Assembly (NCBI GenBank): GCA_009664345.1
Contig: CP043547.1
Coordinates: forward strand, 2,570,709-2,634,708
Reading direction: 5' to 3'
DNA: 64,000 nt
Origin: Planctomycetales bacterium 10988
Lineage (GTDB): Bacteria; Planctomycetota; Planctomycetia; Pirellulales; Pb10988
Under the pieces are notes generated by a model. The model worked only from the letters and a program-made list of their open reading frames with translations, made no database searches and was not told the origin of the DNA. Of this stretch, positions 30,672-38,702 are shown piece after piece. The first letter of the stretch is position 1, and every line of letters starts with the position of its first letter. Both the position numbers and the translations under genes were made by a program.

Positions 30672-32093
30672 TTAAATACAATATTCAATAATGTATTGTT
30701 TTTCCGGTTGAATGGGTTTTTGTTCCAGCATAATTTGGGCCACCCGCATCGCTTGTCCGCGGAGTTCCGGCACGGCGGTGGTTTCCCACAAGCTTCCTTT
30801 TAACAAAGGACCGATGGCATAGAGAAAGGAAGAAGTTTCCCCTTCACCATCAATCGCGGCAAAGTCTTCATTCACTTGAATTCCCATATCTAGCTCATCG
30901 CAAGAGACCAGCCCTCGATTAAGTAGCTTTTGGAAGAGTGGAATTTTACTCGCTGAGAAACTCGCTTGTGGCCCGGTGCAGTTGATGACAAGGTCTCCAG
31001 AGATGCTTTGCATCTTGCCATTACTTTCTTGAAAATGAACGGAGATTCCTTCTTCTTGCGGAGCCAGCGAATCAATACAACCCGCGATGACCTGCAACTG
31101 TCCGGAGTCGAGGGCATCGGTCACGCGGTGATGAATCGATTGGGCAATGCGGTGCCGAGAAACATTCCAACGGGTACCATAGCGTTTGAGAAATTCGCGT
31201 TTCTCTTCAACGGTCAGATTTTGCCAAAGCTGTTGCGTATGCGGTCGGAGCTTGTCGATCGCGATGGCAGGGTTTTGGCTCATCTGACGAAGCTTTTCGC
31301 AGTGCCGCTCGATGAGGGCGACCAACTGTCCCAGATTCAAATCGGAACTATTCTCCGGCAAATAGTCCGGATACGCGATGCCGCGGAAGTGCGAACGTGG
31401 CAACATCCCATTCCGGGAAATGGCGACAATCTTCCCTTTCCAATTGAGTTCAGAAAGGGTGATGACCACATCCACCATCGTCAGTCCGGTGCCCAGCAAA
31501 ACGATGGTGCCGTCGTCATTCGGCAAGCGTTCAAGCCAATTTTCCCAAGGATCAGCACAAAAACGGCGGTCGTGAGCCAAAGGAGATTGCGATTGAAAGG
31601 AACCGGGAGGTTGATTGCCGGTCGCAAGTAAAACCGAATCGGCTTTAACCGAAGCCCCTTTCTTCAACTCCAGCGTGGCCCCTTCTTCTTCGGGAAGAAT
31701 ATCGATCACGGTGTCGTCGATGACTTTCAAAACCACTTCCGAGTCTGGATGAACTGGATGCAAGTAGATCGAAGCCAGCCCGCGAATGTAATCTCCATAG
31801 ATGCGGCGAGGAATGAACATCTCACGAAGTTCGTTATCCGGCAGATGATCGAACTCACTACGAGAGCGGAGCCATTCGAAAAAGTGATTCGGATGATCGG
31901 GGAAGGCCGACATATTCCGCGCGGCAACATTGAGCAAATGTTCGGACCTCGTGGTACCGTAAGCCGTGCCCCGACCAAATGGCCGCTTGGCATTGACCAC
32001 GACAATTTCCATCGGGTCTTTGCTATAGCGTGCCAAGTTCACCGCCGTCATGGTGCCGCTGAATCCGCCGCCGACAATCGCGATTTTTCTCAT
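30672..32093 (-). CDS. FAD/NAD(P)-binding oxidoreductase (PF13454-like)
   Basis: The 473-residue product begins with an FAD fold (IAIVGGGFSGTMTAVNLAR). It continues with FGRGTAYGTTRSEHLLNVAARNMSAFPD-type sequence split over residues 39-67, characteristic of the FAD_NAD_binding_9 group. A second dinucleotide motif is near IVLLGTGLTMVDV. The start ATG follows GAAGGGAAAGCAA. It is the last gene of a minus-strand run with an MFS transporter, a TauD-type dioxygenase and an aldo/keto reductase, at spacings of 62, 69 and 23 bases. Proteins of this group are sometimes found with amino-acid or siderophore modification genes; the reaction here is unknown. Confidence 0.85.
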   Translation of the reverse strand: MRKIAIVGGGFSGTMTAVNLARYSKDPMEIVVVNAKRPFGRGTAYGTTRSEHLLNVAARNMSAFPDHPNHFFEWLRSRSEFDHLPDNELREMFIPRRIYGDYIRGLASIYLHPVHPDSEVVLKVIDDTVIDILPEEEGATLELKKGASVKADSVLLATGNQPPGSFQSQSPLAHDRRFCADPWENWLERLPNDDGTIVLLGTGLTMVDVVITLSELNWKGKIVAISRNGMLPRSHFRGIAYPDYLPENSSDLNLGQLVALIERHCEKLRQMSQNPAIAIDKLRPHTQQLWQNLTVEEKREFLKRYGTRWNVSRHRIAQSIHHRVTDALDSGQLQVIAGCIDSLAPQEEGISVHFQESNGKMQSISGDLVINCTGPQASFSASKIPLFQKLLNRGLVSCDELDMGIQVNEDFAAIDGEGETSSFLYAIGPLLKGSLWETTAVPELRGQAMRVAQIMLEQKPIQPEKQYIIEYCI

Positions 32094-32155
32094 TTGCTTT
32101 CCCTTCGTTTGTTCGACTCTATCCGTATTTAACTAATGGAAGCTGGACAAACTTG

Positions 32156-33439
32156 CTATTTATCGATAAGTTCCTGACCCTTGGTCTCCGGCAGCATGAG
32201 CACAATCACCACTCCGAGGGCAAAGAGGAGTGATAGTCCGGTGACCGCCCAACGGAGGTCCATTCCCTCCATCGCTTTGAGCCAACCAGAAGCAAGCAGC
32301 ACCGGAACGGCGAGCAGACGGCCGCCATTGAAACAGAAGCTTGTGCCGGTCGCCCGCAAGTGGGTGGGAAAAAGTTCGGGAAAATAAATCGCATATCCGG
32401 CATGCATTCCTAAAGTAATAAAGCCAAAGATCGGCAAGATCATCAGCAATTGATTATAGGTCTGCGGAGCAAAGCACGTGATCGGCACAATGATCAAAGA
32501 GAGGACGTGGAAGAGAATAAAGGTCTTCCTACGACCAAGCCGCGCGCAGAGGGGGCCGAAACTCAGCAGTCCCAATCCTCCACCAAAGGTTTGCACAAGA
32601 CCGTAAGCGAACTTCGAAGCCGTTGCTGCTTCTTCCGAAGATACCCCGGCATTGAGGAGTTGTTCGCGTGCGAGGTCCTGCCCCGCAACGGTAACCGCCC
32701 AAAAGGTCCCCAAGCCCACCGCCGCGAGGGTCATCCCCAATAAGGCCCGGCTTGACCAGCGGCTATTGAAAAGCAAATCGTAAAAACTCCCCATCGGCTC
32801 TTTTTCAACGGCTGTTTTTTGCTCTTCCCATTTTTCAGGCTCTTTAATGTTCGCCCGAATCCAGAAGATCAACAGCGCCGGAATCAAGCCGACTAGATAA
32901 GCATAACGCCACTGAGTGCCGACAAGAATCCCGGCAATCGCGGCCATCCACGTCCCCAACACACTAGAAGCATGAAAGATGCCCGAGGCATGAGCGCGGG
33001 CTCGTTTGGGAAAGACCTCGGAGACCAGGCTCGCCGCGACAGCCCATTCCCCGCCAACTCCGACGGCCACCAGAAACCGTAAGATGGCGACTTGCCAGAG
33101 CGAATCGGCAAAGAAGGTGAGGCCGGAAAAGATCGAGTAAAAAAGAATCGTGATCGCCATGATCAAACGTCGGCCATAGCGATCCGCGAGCGAACCGAAC
33201 AGAAGTCCCCCAAAGGTTCCTCCCAACAAAAAGACACCCAGGAAGAAGTCCCCGTATTTGATCACCTCGGCTTCTTCGCCTCCGAGGATATCGCCGAGCA
33301 TTTGATTTCGGGTGATATTAAAAATCTGCCCTTCATAGACATCAAACACCCAACCCGCCGAGGCGATCAGCAAGACGAGCCACTGGTACTTGGTCACTTC
33401 GTGCCACCAAGGCGTTTGTTCATTCTCCTGGGTTTCCAT
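32156..33439 (-). CDS. MFS transporter, sugar/aromatic-acid porter type
   Basis: The 427-residue product has 12 predicted membrane helices. Family motifs include GSLADRYGRRL (about 81-91) between helices 2 and 3, RFLVAVGVGGEW in helix 4, CARLGRRKTF in the second half, and PETKGQEL at the C-terminus. The overall pattern matches the major facilitator SV2/aromatic-acid and sugar porter groups, which are proton symporters. The start follows AGGGAAAGTATCG. It is probably the uptake or export component for the substrate of the neighbouring reductase and dioxygenase; the solute is unknown. Confidence 0.9.
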   Translation of the reverse strand: METQENEQTPWWHEVTKYQWLVLLIASAGWVFDVYEGQIFNITRNQMLGDILGGEEAEVIKYGDFFLGVFLLGGTFGGLLFGSLADRYGRRLIMAITILFYSIFSGLTFFADSLWQVAILRFLVAVGVGGEWAVAASLVSEVFPKRARAHASGIFHASSVLGTWMAAIAGILVGTQWRYAYLVGLIPALLIFWIRANIKEPEKWEEQKTAVEKEPMGSFYDLLFNSRWSSRALLGMTLAAVGLGTFWAVTVAGQDLAREQLLNAGVSSEEAATASKFAYGLVQTFGGGLGLLSFGPLCARLGRRKTFILFHVLSLIIVPITCFAPQTYNQLLMILPIFGFITLGMHAGYAIYFPELFPTHLRATGTSFCFNGGRLLAVPVLLASGWLKAMEGMDLRWAVTGLSLLFALGVVIVLMLPETKGQELIDK

Positions 33440-33463
33440 CGATACTTTCCCTGCGTCTGGAGC

Positions 33464-33481
33464 TAAAAGGTACTTTTTGGG
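33464..33481. repeat. Dispersed near-palindrome copy, long-core variant
   Basis: TAAAAGGTACTTTTTGGG lies between the dioxygenase and transporter genes and has one extra base in the core. Confidence 0.45.
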
Positions 33482-33508
33482 GGATGGGGGAAGGTTGAAG
33501 TTAGCCGT

Positions 33509-34552
33509 TTAGGCCGATTCGCCTTCTGACTGAAAACTTTGCGTTTGCATACAAGCCAAGGAAGCGACGACTTTGCGAGTGCCTTCGAACGATCGGCGGG
33601 CGTGCATCACAATGGTATTGTCGATCAACACCGCATCGCCAGCTTGCCAAGCAACATCAAAGGCCAATTCCTCGGCCAACTTAATCGCAGTCGCGACGGC
33701 ATCGGCATCGAGCTTCGATCCATCCCCGTGTCGAATGGCTTCGGAGGGATCGTTTCGACTATCTTTCCAGCCGCTGTAAGCAGCGATCAATTGATTGAAG
33801 AAGGTTTTGCGACCGGGATCAACTTCCATCACCGCCGGAAGTTTCGGGGTCGTCACCTTCAAGCAGCCGTCCTCTTGCCAAATCCAGGAATAACCCAACG
33901 CGAGCAGGCGGGCTTCGGCATCTTCCTTCGTATCAACGCCGAGGGTGCTCTTCCAACTTCGCCCCATACCGGACTTAGGATCATCTTCATCGGGCATGAC
34001 ATTGGTGTAAAGCAGCCCCTTCGTTTCGCAATCTTCAATGAACTTCGGACAAGCTTCTTTCAACCGATCGTAAAGCACATCGGAACGGCAAAGCGGCGTG
34101 GCTCCGCCTTTTTCCGGGGCAATTTCGCAATAGAACATAATCCATCGCGGAAAGAGCGGAGTTTGTGCCATCTCGTGATGGAAGAAAATTTGCACTTCCG
34201 GGGGGGCTTCGTTCGCGGAGAAGACACGCTCGGTTCGATTTACGCGGACCGCGTTGGATAGCGATTTTTTATAAGGGAAGTTCGGCAGCGAGAGGGCTTG
34301 AATATAAGCGTCGAAATCCTCAACCGTGGGGAAAGGGAAATCCCGCAGGAGAACCGCTCCGTGCTTGGTCGCCTCTTCGAGCAAGGCATCTCGTTTCCCT
34401 TCCACCCATGCAAGGGCCGTATCGAGCGAGGCGTTTTCGGCCTGACACTGATAAACATAGGGAAAATCAGACTCTTTGTAATGCTGTTGGCCTTCGACTT
34501 CGATCGGTTGGATTTTCGAAGCCAAGTCTTCAAGGCTGGCGTGATTGCTCAT
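33509..34552 (-). CDS. TauD/TfdA-family Fe(II)/2-oxoglutarate-dependent dioxygenase
   Basis: The 347-residue product has the Fe-binding H125-x-E127 within FFHHEMAQTP and the distal histidine in VMHARRSFEGTRKV near residue 315, whose arginine would bind 2-oxoglutarate. The HxE variant and the surrounding sequence resemble the SyrP/clavaminate-synthase-like branch rather than taurine dioxygenase itself. The reaction would be hydroxylation of a small molecule. The start ATG has a good site (GAAGGAGAACGAC). It lies 23 bases after the aldo/keto reductase stop, indicating co-transcription. The substrate cannot be told from sequence. Confidence 0.88.
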   Translation of the reverse strand: MSNHASLEDLASKIQPIEVEGQQHYKESDFPYVYQCQAENASLDTALAWVEGKRDALLEEATKHGAVLLRDFPFPTVEDFDAYIQALSLPNFPYKKSLSNAVRVNRTERVFSANEAPPEVQIFFHHEMAQTPLFPRWIMFYCEIAPEKGGATPLCRSDVLYDRLKEACPKFIEDCETKGLLYTNVMPDEDDPKSGMGRSWKSTLGVDTKEDAEARLLALGYSWIWQEDGCLKVTTPKLPAVMEVDPGRKTFFNQLIAAYSGWKDSRNDPSEAIRHGDGSKLDADAVATAIKLAEELAFDVAWQAGDAVLIDNTIVMHARRSFEGTRKVVASLACMQTQSFQSEGESA

Positions 34553-34575
34553 GTCGTTCTCCTTCGGAAAAACGT

Positions 34576-35553
34576 TTATTCATAAATCGGAAAGAAGGTA
34601 TTAAAAGCGGCTTCGCAGAAATGCCCTGGATCATTGAAGCGTCGATCGCGATTCAACGCACTGATCGTCTCCATCTCCGCCTCGGAAAGTTCGAAGTCGA
34701 AGAGGGCAAGGTTTTCTTTGAGCCGTTCAGTTTTCGTCGTCTTCGGTACAATCGCGGTGCCACGTTGCACGCCCCAGCGGAGGACCACTTGGGCCGGCGT
34801 GCGGTCGTGTTTCTTGGCGATCTCGACAACGACAGGTTGTTGAATCACCGCCTCATCAGCCTCGGCCATATTCAAAGAGAAATACGACTGTGCCCCCAGC
34901 GGCGAGAAACCCGTCACCGCGATGTCGGATTCTTTACAAAAACGGACCAGTTTTTCTTGGGTCAGATAAGGATGCAACTCGACTTGCAGCATGGCGGGCT
35001 TGAGCTTGGCCGAGTTCATCAGGTCGCGTAAAAGTGAGATATTGAAGTTGCAAACGCCGATCTCTCGCACAAGCCCCTCTTCAACCAACTCCTCCATCGC
35101 TTGCCAAGTTTCCAAAATCGGAACGTTGTCCGCTTCCATGTGGGGATTGGAAGAGTGGGGATCGTAGAACCATTCCGGCGGATACCGTTCCTCAAAAGGA
35201 ACAAATCGCAAGGAAATCGGGAAGTGAATTAAGTACAGATCGAGATAATCGAGCCGCAAATCTTTGAGCGTTTTCAAGAGTGCCGGGCGAACATGCTCTT
35301 TGCGATGATAGGTATTCCATAGTTTGGACGTCACCCACAGGTCTTCTCGCGAAACGGTTCCGGATTGCATCGCTTGAGAAAGTCCGTCACCGGCCTCGAC
35401 TTCATTGCCGTAATCACAGGCAGAATCAAAGTGGCGGTATCCAACGTCGATCGCTGACTTCACGACTTCCGCCGTTTTCTCTTTTTCGATCTTCCACAGA
35501 CCAAGCCCAACCGAGGGCATTTCACTTCCGCTAGCGAGTTTAATCTTTTCCAT
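34576..35553 (-). CDS. Aldo/keto reductase resembling eukaryotic xylose/aldose reductases
   Basis: The 325-residue product carries the full AKR tetrad at the same numbers as human aldose reductase: D43, Y48, K77 and H110. The sequence around it is strikingly like yeast xylose reductase: DYGNE, LWNTYH, DLYLIHFPISLRFVP, EERYPP, VPILETWQAMEELV, QVELHPYLTQ, GFSPLGAQSYF, and FNDPGHF at the end. NADP(H) binding is suggested by VPKTTKTERL. Such enzymes reduce aldoses such as xylose to alditols. It is the first gene of the reductase/dioxygenase/transporter/FAD protein operon, 130 bases after the ROK regulator, which may control it. Confidence 0.92.
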   Translation of the reverse strand: MEKIKLASGSEMPSVGLGLWKIEKEKTAEVVKSAIDVGYRHFDSACDYGNEVEAGDGLSQAMQSGTVSREDLWVTSKLWNTYHRKEHVRPALLKTLKDLRLDYLDLYLIHFPISLRFVPFEERYPPEWFYDPHSSNPHMEADNVPILETWQAMEELVEEGLVREIGVCNFNISLLRDLMNSAKLKPAMLQVELHPYLTQEKLVRFCKESDIAVTGFSPLGAQSYFSLNMAEADEAVIQQPVVVEIAKKHDRTPAQVVLRWGVQRGTAIVPKTTKTERLKENLALFDFELSEAEMETISALNRDRRFNDPGHFCEAAFNTFFPIYE

Positions 35554-35683
35554 CTTGTCGAAGAGCCTTTTCTAGGGGGCAAAAATATTCAGAACGCGAC
35601 CATCAAGATAACGAGATGCAGGGAGTCGCAAAACTAGCTGTGATTTCAAACTTGGCCGGACTTCGAACCGACCGCACGCCCTG

Positions 35684-36826
35684 CTAGGGTTGCCAGGCAT
35701 GAACCGCGAGGGCTGCCGCACCGAGGGCACCTACGAGATCGCCCAATTCCGAAACCACCACTTTCGGCATCTGGGCATGCATCGGCGGGAGTAAATGTTC
35801 AATCGTGTCGCGTAGCGGAGCAAGGAAGGCGTCGTTCGTATTAGCAATCGGCCCGGCCACAATGATCATCTCTGGATCGATCAACAGCGTCATTTGGGCG
35901 ACCGCTCGACCGACTGCGACGGCGGCTTCGCGCAGAACTTTTTTCACGAGAGGATCGTTCTCTTCCGCAGCGGCCAACATGGCGTCGATCGTCACTCGAT
36001 TGCGTCGCAAGGTCAGAGAAGTGGCATTTCCTGCCCGAACGGATTTCGTTAACTGACGCAGCATGGCACGGAGCGAAGCCACTTCTTCCAGGGTTTTCGA
36101 TTCCGTTCCGCAGGCCGAACGACACGGCCAAGCCCCGATTTCCCCAGCAAAATTATGCGGTCCGCGGAAAAGCTCCCCGCCCAAGACCATCCCGGATCCG
36201 ATCCCGCTGCGAATCCCTAAGCAGAGATAATCATCGACCGTTTTGCCTTGCCCAAACCACCGCTCGGCCATCGCCATGGCACGAATATTGTTTTCTAACG
36301 AGACCGGCACGCCGAAGCGATCTTGCAAACGCTCGGCCAAAGGAAGATTCTGCCATCCCCGAATATAACGGTAATGCAAAGCCATCCCCTTCGCCCCATC
36401 GACCGTTCCCGGCACCGCAATTCCAATCCCCAAGAGATTACGAGAGCGATCCTTGACATCGTTGATCACTTCTTCAATGATCTTCAAGACGCCTTCAGCG
36501 GACTCATTCGACTTGACGGAAACCGTGCGATCCCGCAACAAGCGCTGGGCAAAATCGACACTTGCCCCATAAACTTGCCGCGAATCCAAGTCGATCCCGA
36601 TAAACTGCCCTGCCTCGGGATTGAGTTCGATGAGTGTCGGCGGGCGACCTGCCGTTGATTCCGGACGTTCCCCATTTCGCAAATACCCTTGATCGACCAA
36701 ACGGTCAACATGAATCCCCACCGTCGACGGGGCAATCGACAACTGCCGGGCGAGTTCGACCCGAGAGACGCCTTGCAACAGGCGAATCTGCTGCACCACA
36801 GAGGATTCAATATTCGGCTTCATCAT
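35684..36826 (-). CDS. ROK-family transcriptional repressor
   Basis: About 380 residues from the ATG at 36826 (28 open codons upstream overlap a palindromic operator and were rejected). The N-terminal winged helix-turn-helix spans about 10-55 (VSRVELARQLSIAPSTVGIH). The ROK sugar-kinase-like fold follows, with GIGIAVPGTVDG and SLENNIRAMAMAERW. In ROK kinases the second N of LENN is the catalytic Asp, so this protein should bind sugar but not phosphorylate it. The usual CxCGxxGCxE zinc motif is degenerate (PCRSACGTES). It is divergent from the Gfo/Idh sugar operon and upstream of the aldo/keto reductase operon. Confidence 0.9.
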   Translation of the reverse strand: MMKPNIESSVVQQIRLLQGVSRVELARQLSIAPSTVGIHVDRLVDQGYLRNGERPESTAGRPPTLIELNPEAGQFIGIDLDSRQVYGASVDFAQRLLRDRTVSVKSNESAEGVLKIIEEVINDVKDRSRNLLGIGIAVPGTVDGAKGMALHYRYIRGWQNLPLAERLQDRFGVPVSLENNIRAMAMAERWFGQGKTVDDYLCLGIRSGIGSGMVLGGELFRGPHNFAGEIGAWPCRSACGTESKTLEEVASLRAMLRQLTKSVRAGNATSLTLRRNRVTIDAMLAAAEENDPLVKKVLREAAVAVGRAVAQMTLLIDPEMIIVAGPIANTNDAFLAPLRDTIEHLLPPMHAQMPKVVVSELGDLVGALGAAALAVHAWQP

Positions 36827-36882
36827 CTTTTTTGAGCTACGCAAGGGTTTTCTCCAGGCAAAGGGAAGTTGCCATGGATTAT

Positions 36883-36900
36883 TATTTCGATATCGAAATA
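36883..36900. promoter_or_regulatory. Perfect 18-bp palindrome, candidate ROK operator 1
   Basis: TATTTCGATATCGAAATA is a perfect palindrome 57 bases upstream of the ROK start. Its first 13 bases recur at 36991. Location between divergent genes strongly suggests an operator for the ROK protein. Confidence 0.65.
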
Positions 36901-36990
36901 TGTCAAGCAAATCATCAAAAAAATCGAAAGAAATTAAAATACTGAATATTTTTTAGTTTTGCTTGCGTCGTCCACAGGAGGCCAGTACAT

Positions 36991-37009
36991 TATTTCGATA
37001 TCGTAATTA
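36991..37009. promoter_or_regulatory. Partial palindrome, candidate ROK operator 2
   Basis: TATTTCGATATCGTAATTA shares its first 13 bases with operator 1 and lies 97 bases before the Gfo/Idh start. Centres of the two sites are 108 bases apart, close to ten helical turns, compatible with DNA looping. Confidence 0.55.
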
Positions 37010-37105
37010 ATCGGCGAATTCTCTGAGCGAGCGATTGTTTGCCGCGTGCGAATTCCAGCCTCGGAGAATTTCCGGCCCTACTCCCCCACCACGAAAGGCA
37101 ATCCC

Positions 37106-38482
37106 ATGACCGAATCCCATTCTCAAAATGGAAGTTCCATGAATCGGCGTGAATGTCTCGCGACCGGCTCTCTCGCGGCTGGCAGCTTGTTGCTTCCGGC
37201 AACTGTTGCCTCGGCACAATCGTCTTCTGGACCTAAGCCTTTGAAAGTTGCCCTCATCGGCTGCGGCAATCGCGGCACCGGAGCCGCTGCTCAAATGCTT
37301 TCCGCTGGGGAAAATGTCATCCTGTGGGCCATGGCCGATGCGTTTGCGGACCGCATCGAAAGCAGCCTTCGCGCCCTCTCGCGTGGTCGCGCCGGAAGGT
37401 ATGGCGTTTCGCAAGGAAAAGGCTTCGGCGATGCCGTCGACGTCCCCGAATCGCGGCAGTTCGTCGGCCTCGATGCTTTTCAAAAAGTCATGGAGATGGA
37501 CGAGATCGACCTGGTGATCTTGACCACCCCACCAGGCTTCCGACCTCAACAATTTGAAGCAGCGGTCGAAGCGGACAAGCATGTTTTCATGGAAAAACCG
37601 CTCGCTACCGATGCCGTCGGCGTTCGTCGAATGTTGGCGACTTCCGAGAAAGCCAAGAAGAAAAACTTGAAAGTCGGCGTCGGGCTGCAACGTCATCATC
37701 AACCTTCTTATCAAGAGGCCATCAAGCGCATTCAAGATGGGCAAATCGGTCAAGTCGTCGCCTTGCGTTGCTTCTGGAATAGTGGTCCTCCCGCGAAGAC
37801 GGCGATCTTCCCCGATGACAGCATGACCGAACTCGAATACCAAGTTCGCAATTGGTACTTTTTCGATTGGCTCAGCGGCGATCATATTTGCGAGCAACAC
37901 ATTCACAACATCGACGTCTGCAATTGGGTCAAAGGCGATCATCCCGTCACTGCCGAAGGCATGGGGGGACGACAAGTTCGCACCGGCAAAAACGAAGGGA
38001 ACATCTTTGATCATCATGCGGTTATCTTTACCTATGCCGACGGTACCAAGATGTATAGCTATTGCCGACAAATCCCCGGCTGTTCCCGTAGCGTTGCGGA
38101 ATTTGTTGACGGCTCCAATGGTCGTGCCGAACTCGGGACCAGCGAATGTGCCCTCTTCGATGGCGAAAAAGAACTGTGGAAGTCCAACCGTCGAAATGCA
38201 GATCGCGAAAGCCCCTATCAGGTCGAACTCGATGTACTCGTCGACGCGATTCGCAACGACAAGGAACATAACGAAGTCGAATACGGGGCCATGAGCACCA
38301 TGACCGCTATTCTCGGGCGTCTTGCAACGTACTCCGGAAAAGAGATTTCTTGGGAAGAGGCTTACAACGCCAAGGACTCCATCACAACGGATGCCCTTAG
38401 CTGGGATGCGGAAGCCCCTGTCAAACCTCTGGAAGAAGGTGGCTATCGCATCGCCGTCCCAGGTCGAACCGAAGTAGTCTAA
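37106..38482 (+). CDS. Gfo/Idh/MocA-family oxidoreductase, Tat-exported
   Basis: The 458-residue product starts at the ATG after AAAGGCAATCCC. A twin-arginine signal (MNRRECLATGSLAAGS) lies at about 13-40. The Rossmann motif is ALIGCGNRGTGAAAQM, with the catalytic-lysine region HVFMEKPLATDAVG. The planctomycete long-form C-terminal domain includes DWLSGDHICEQHIHNIDVCNW-type sequence around residues 272-290. Such proteins carry their NAD(P) cofactor through the Tat route and oxidise or isomerise sugars in the periplasm. It is the first gene of the set divergent from the ROK repressor. Confidence 0.93.
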   Translation: MTESHSQNGSSMNRRECLATGSLAAGSLLLPATVASAQSSSGPKPLKVALIGCGNRGTGAAAQMLSAGENVILWAMADAFADRIESSLRALSRGRAGRYGVSQGKGFGDAVDVPESRQFVGLDAFQKVMEMDEIDLVILTTPPGFRPQQFEAAVEADKHVFMEKPLATDAVGVRRMLATSEKAKKKNLKVGVGLQRHHQPSYQEAIKRIQDGQIGQVVALRCFWNSGPPAKTAIFPDDSMTELEYQVRNWYFFDWLSGDHICEQHIHNIDVCNWVKGDHPVTAEGMGGRQVRTGKNEGNIFDHHAVIFTYADGTKMYSYCRQIPGCSRSVAEFVDGSNGRAELGTSECALFDGEKELWKSNRRNADRESPYQVELDVLVDAIRNDKEHNEVEYGAMSTMTAILGRLATYSGKEISWEEAYNAKDSITTDALSWDAEAPVKPLEEGGYRIAVPGRTEVV

Positions 38483-38633
38483 AAAGTACTCTTTGGATTC
38501 ATAGCTTAGCAAAAGGGAAGTCTGCTTTCTAAAAAGCAGTTTTTGTAAAGATGACTCATCATGCTTTCAAGAAACAGACTTCCCTTTTCTCTTCGTTTTT
38601 ATAAGTCACTCTCTTTCAAAAACTACTTTTTAT
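38479..38633. repeat. Three dispersed near-palindrome copies downstream of the Gfo/Idh gene
   Basis: TAAAAAGTACTCTTTGG (38480-38496) contains the TAA stop codon itself. TAAAAAGCAGTTTTTGT (38530-38546) is in reverse orientation. CAAAAACTACTTTTTAT is at 38617-38633. Confidence 0.6.
38511..38594 (+). terminator. Composite hairpin, probable terminator
   Basis: AAAAGGGAAGTCTG (38511-38524) and CAGACTTCCCTTTT (38575-38588) are a perfect 14-bp inverted repeat enclosing 50 bases. Inside, CTGCTTT and AAAGCAG form a second stem followed by TTTTTG. It lies after the Gfo/Idh stop and is followed by T-rich sequence. Confidence 0.6.
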
Positions 38634-38702
38634 AATTCAAGCCGAATTTTCCTTCAGTACCCATCCACGATTCCCAGCTTTAACCCCAACTAGGAACCTG
38701 TT

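Noticed and set aside
34165-35031. 288-codon plus-strand frame
   Set aside because: Antisense across the dioxygenase and aldo/keto reductase genes, with no ribosome binding site and no domain.
36827-36910. Upstream 28-codon extension of the ROK regulator
   Set aside because: It would run into the palindromic operator at 36883 and adds residues not seen before the helix-turn-helix in the family.
37007-38512. 501-codon open frame on the minus strand
   Set aside because: It is antisense to the clear Gfo/Idh/MocA gene, with no family resemblance of its own; high codon bias of the real gene leaves the opposite frame open.
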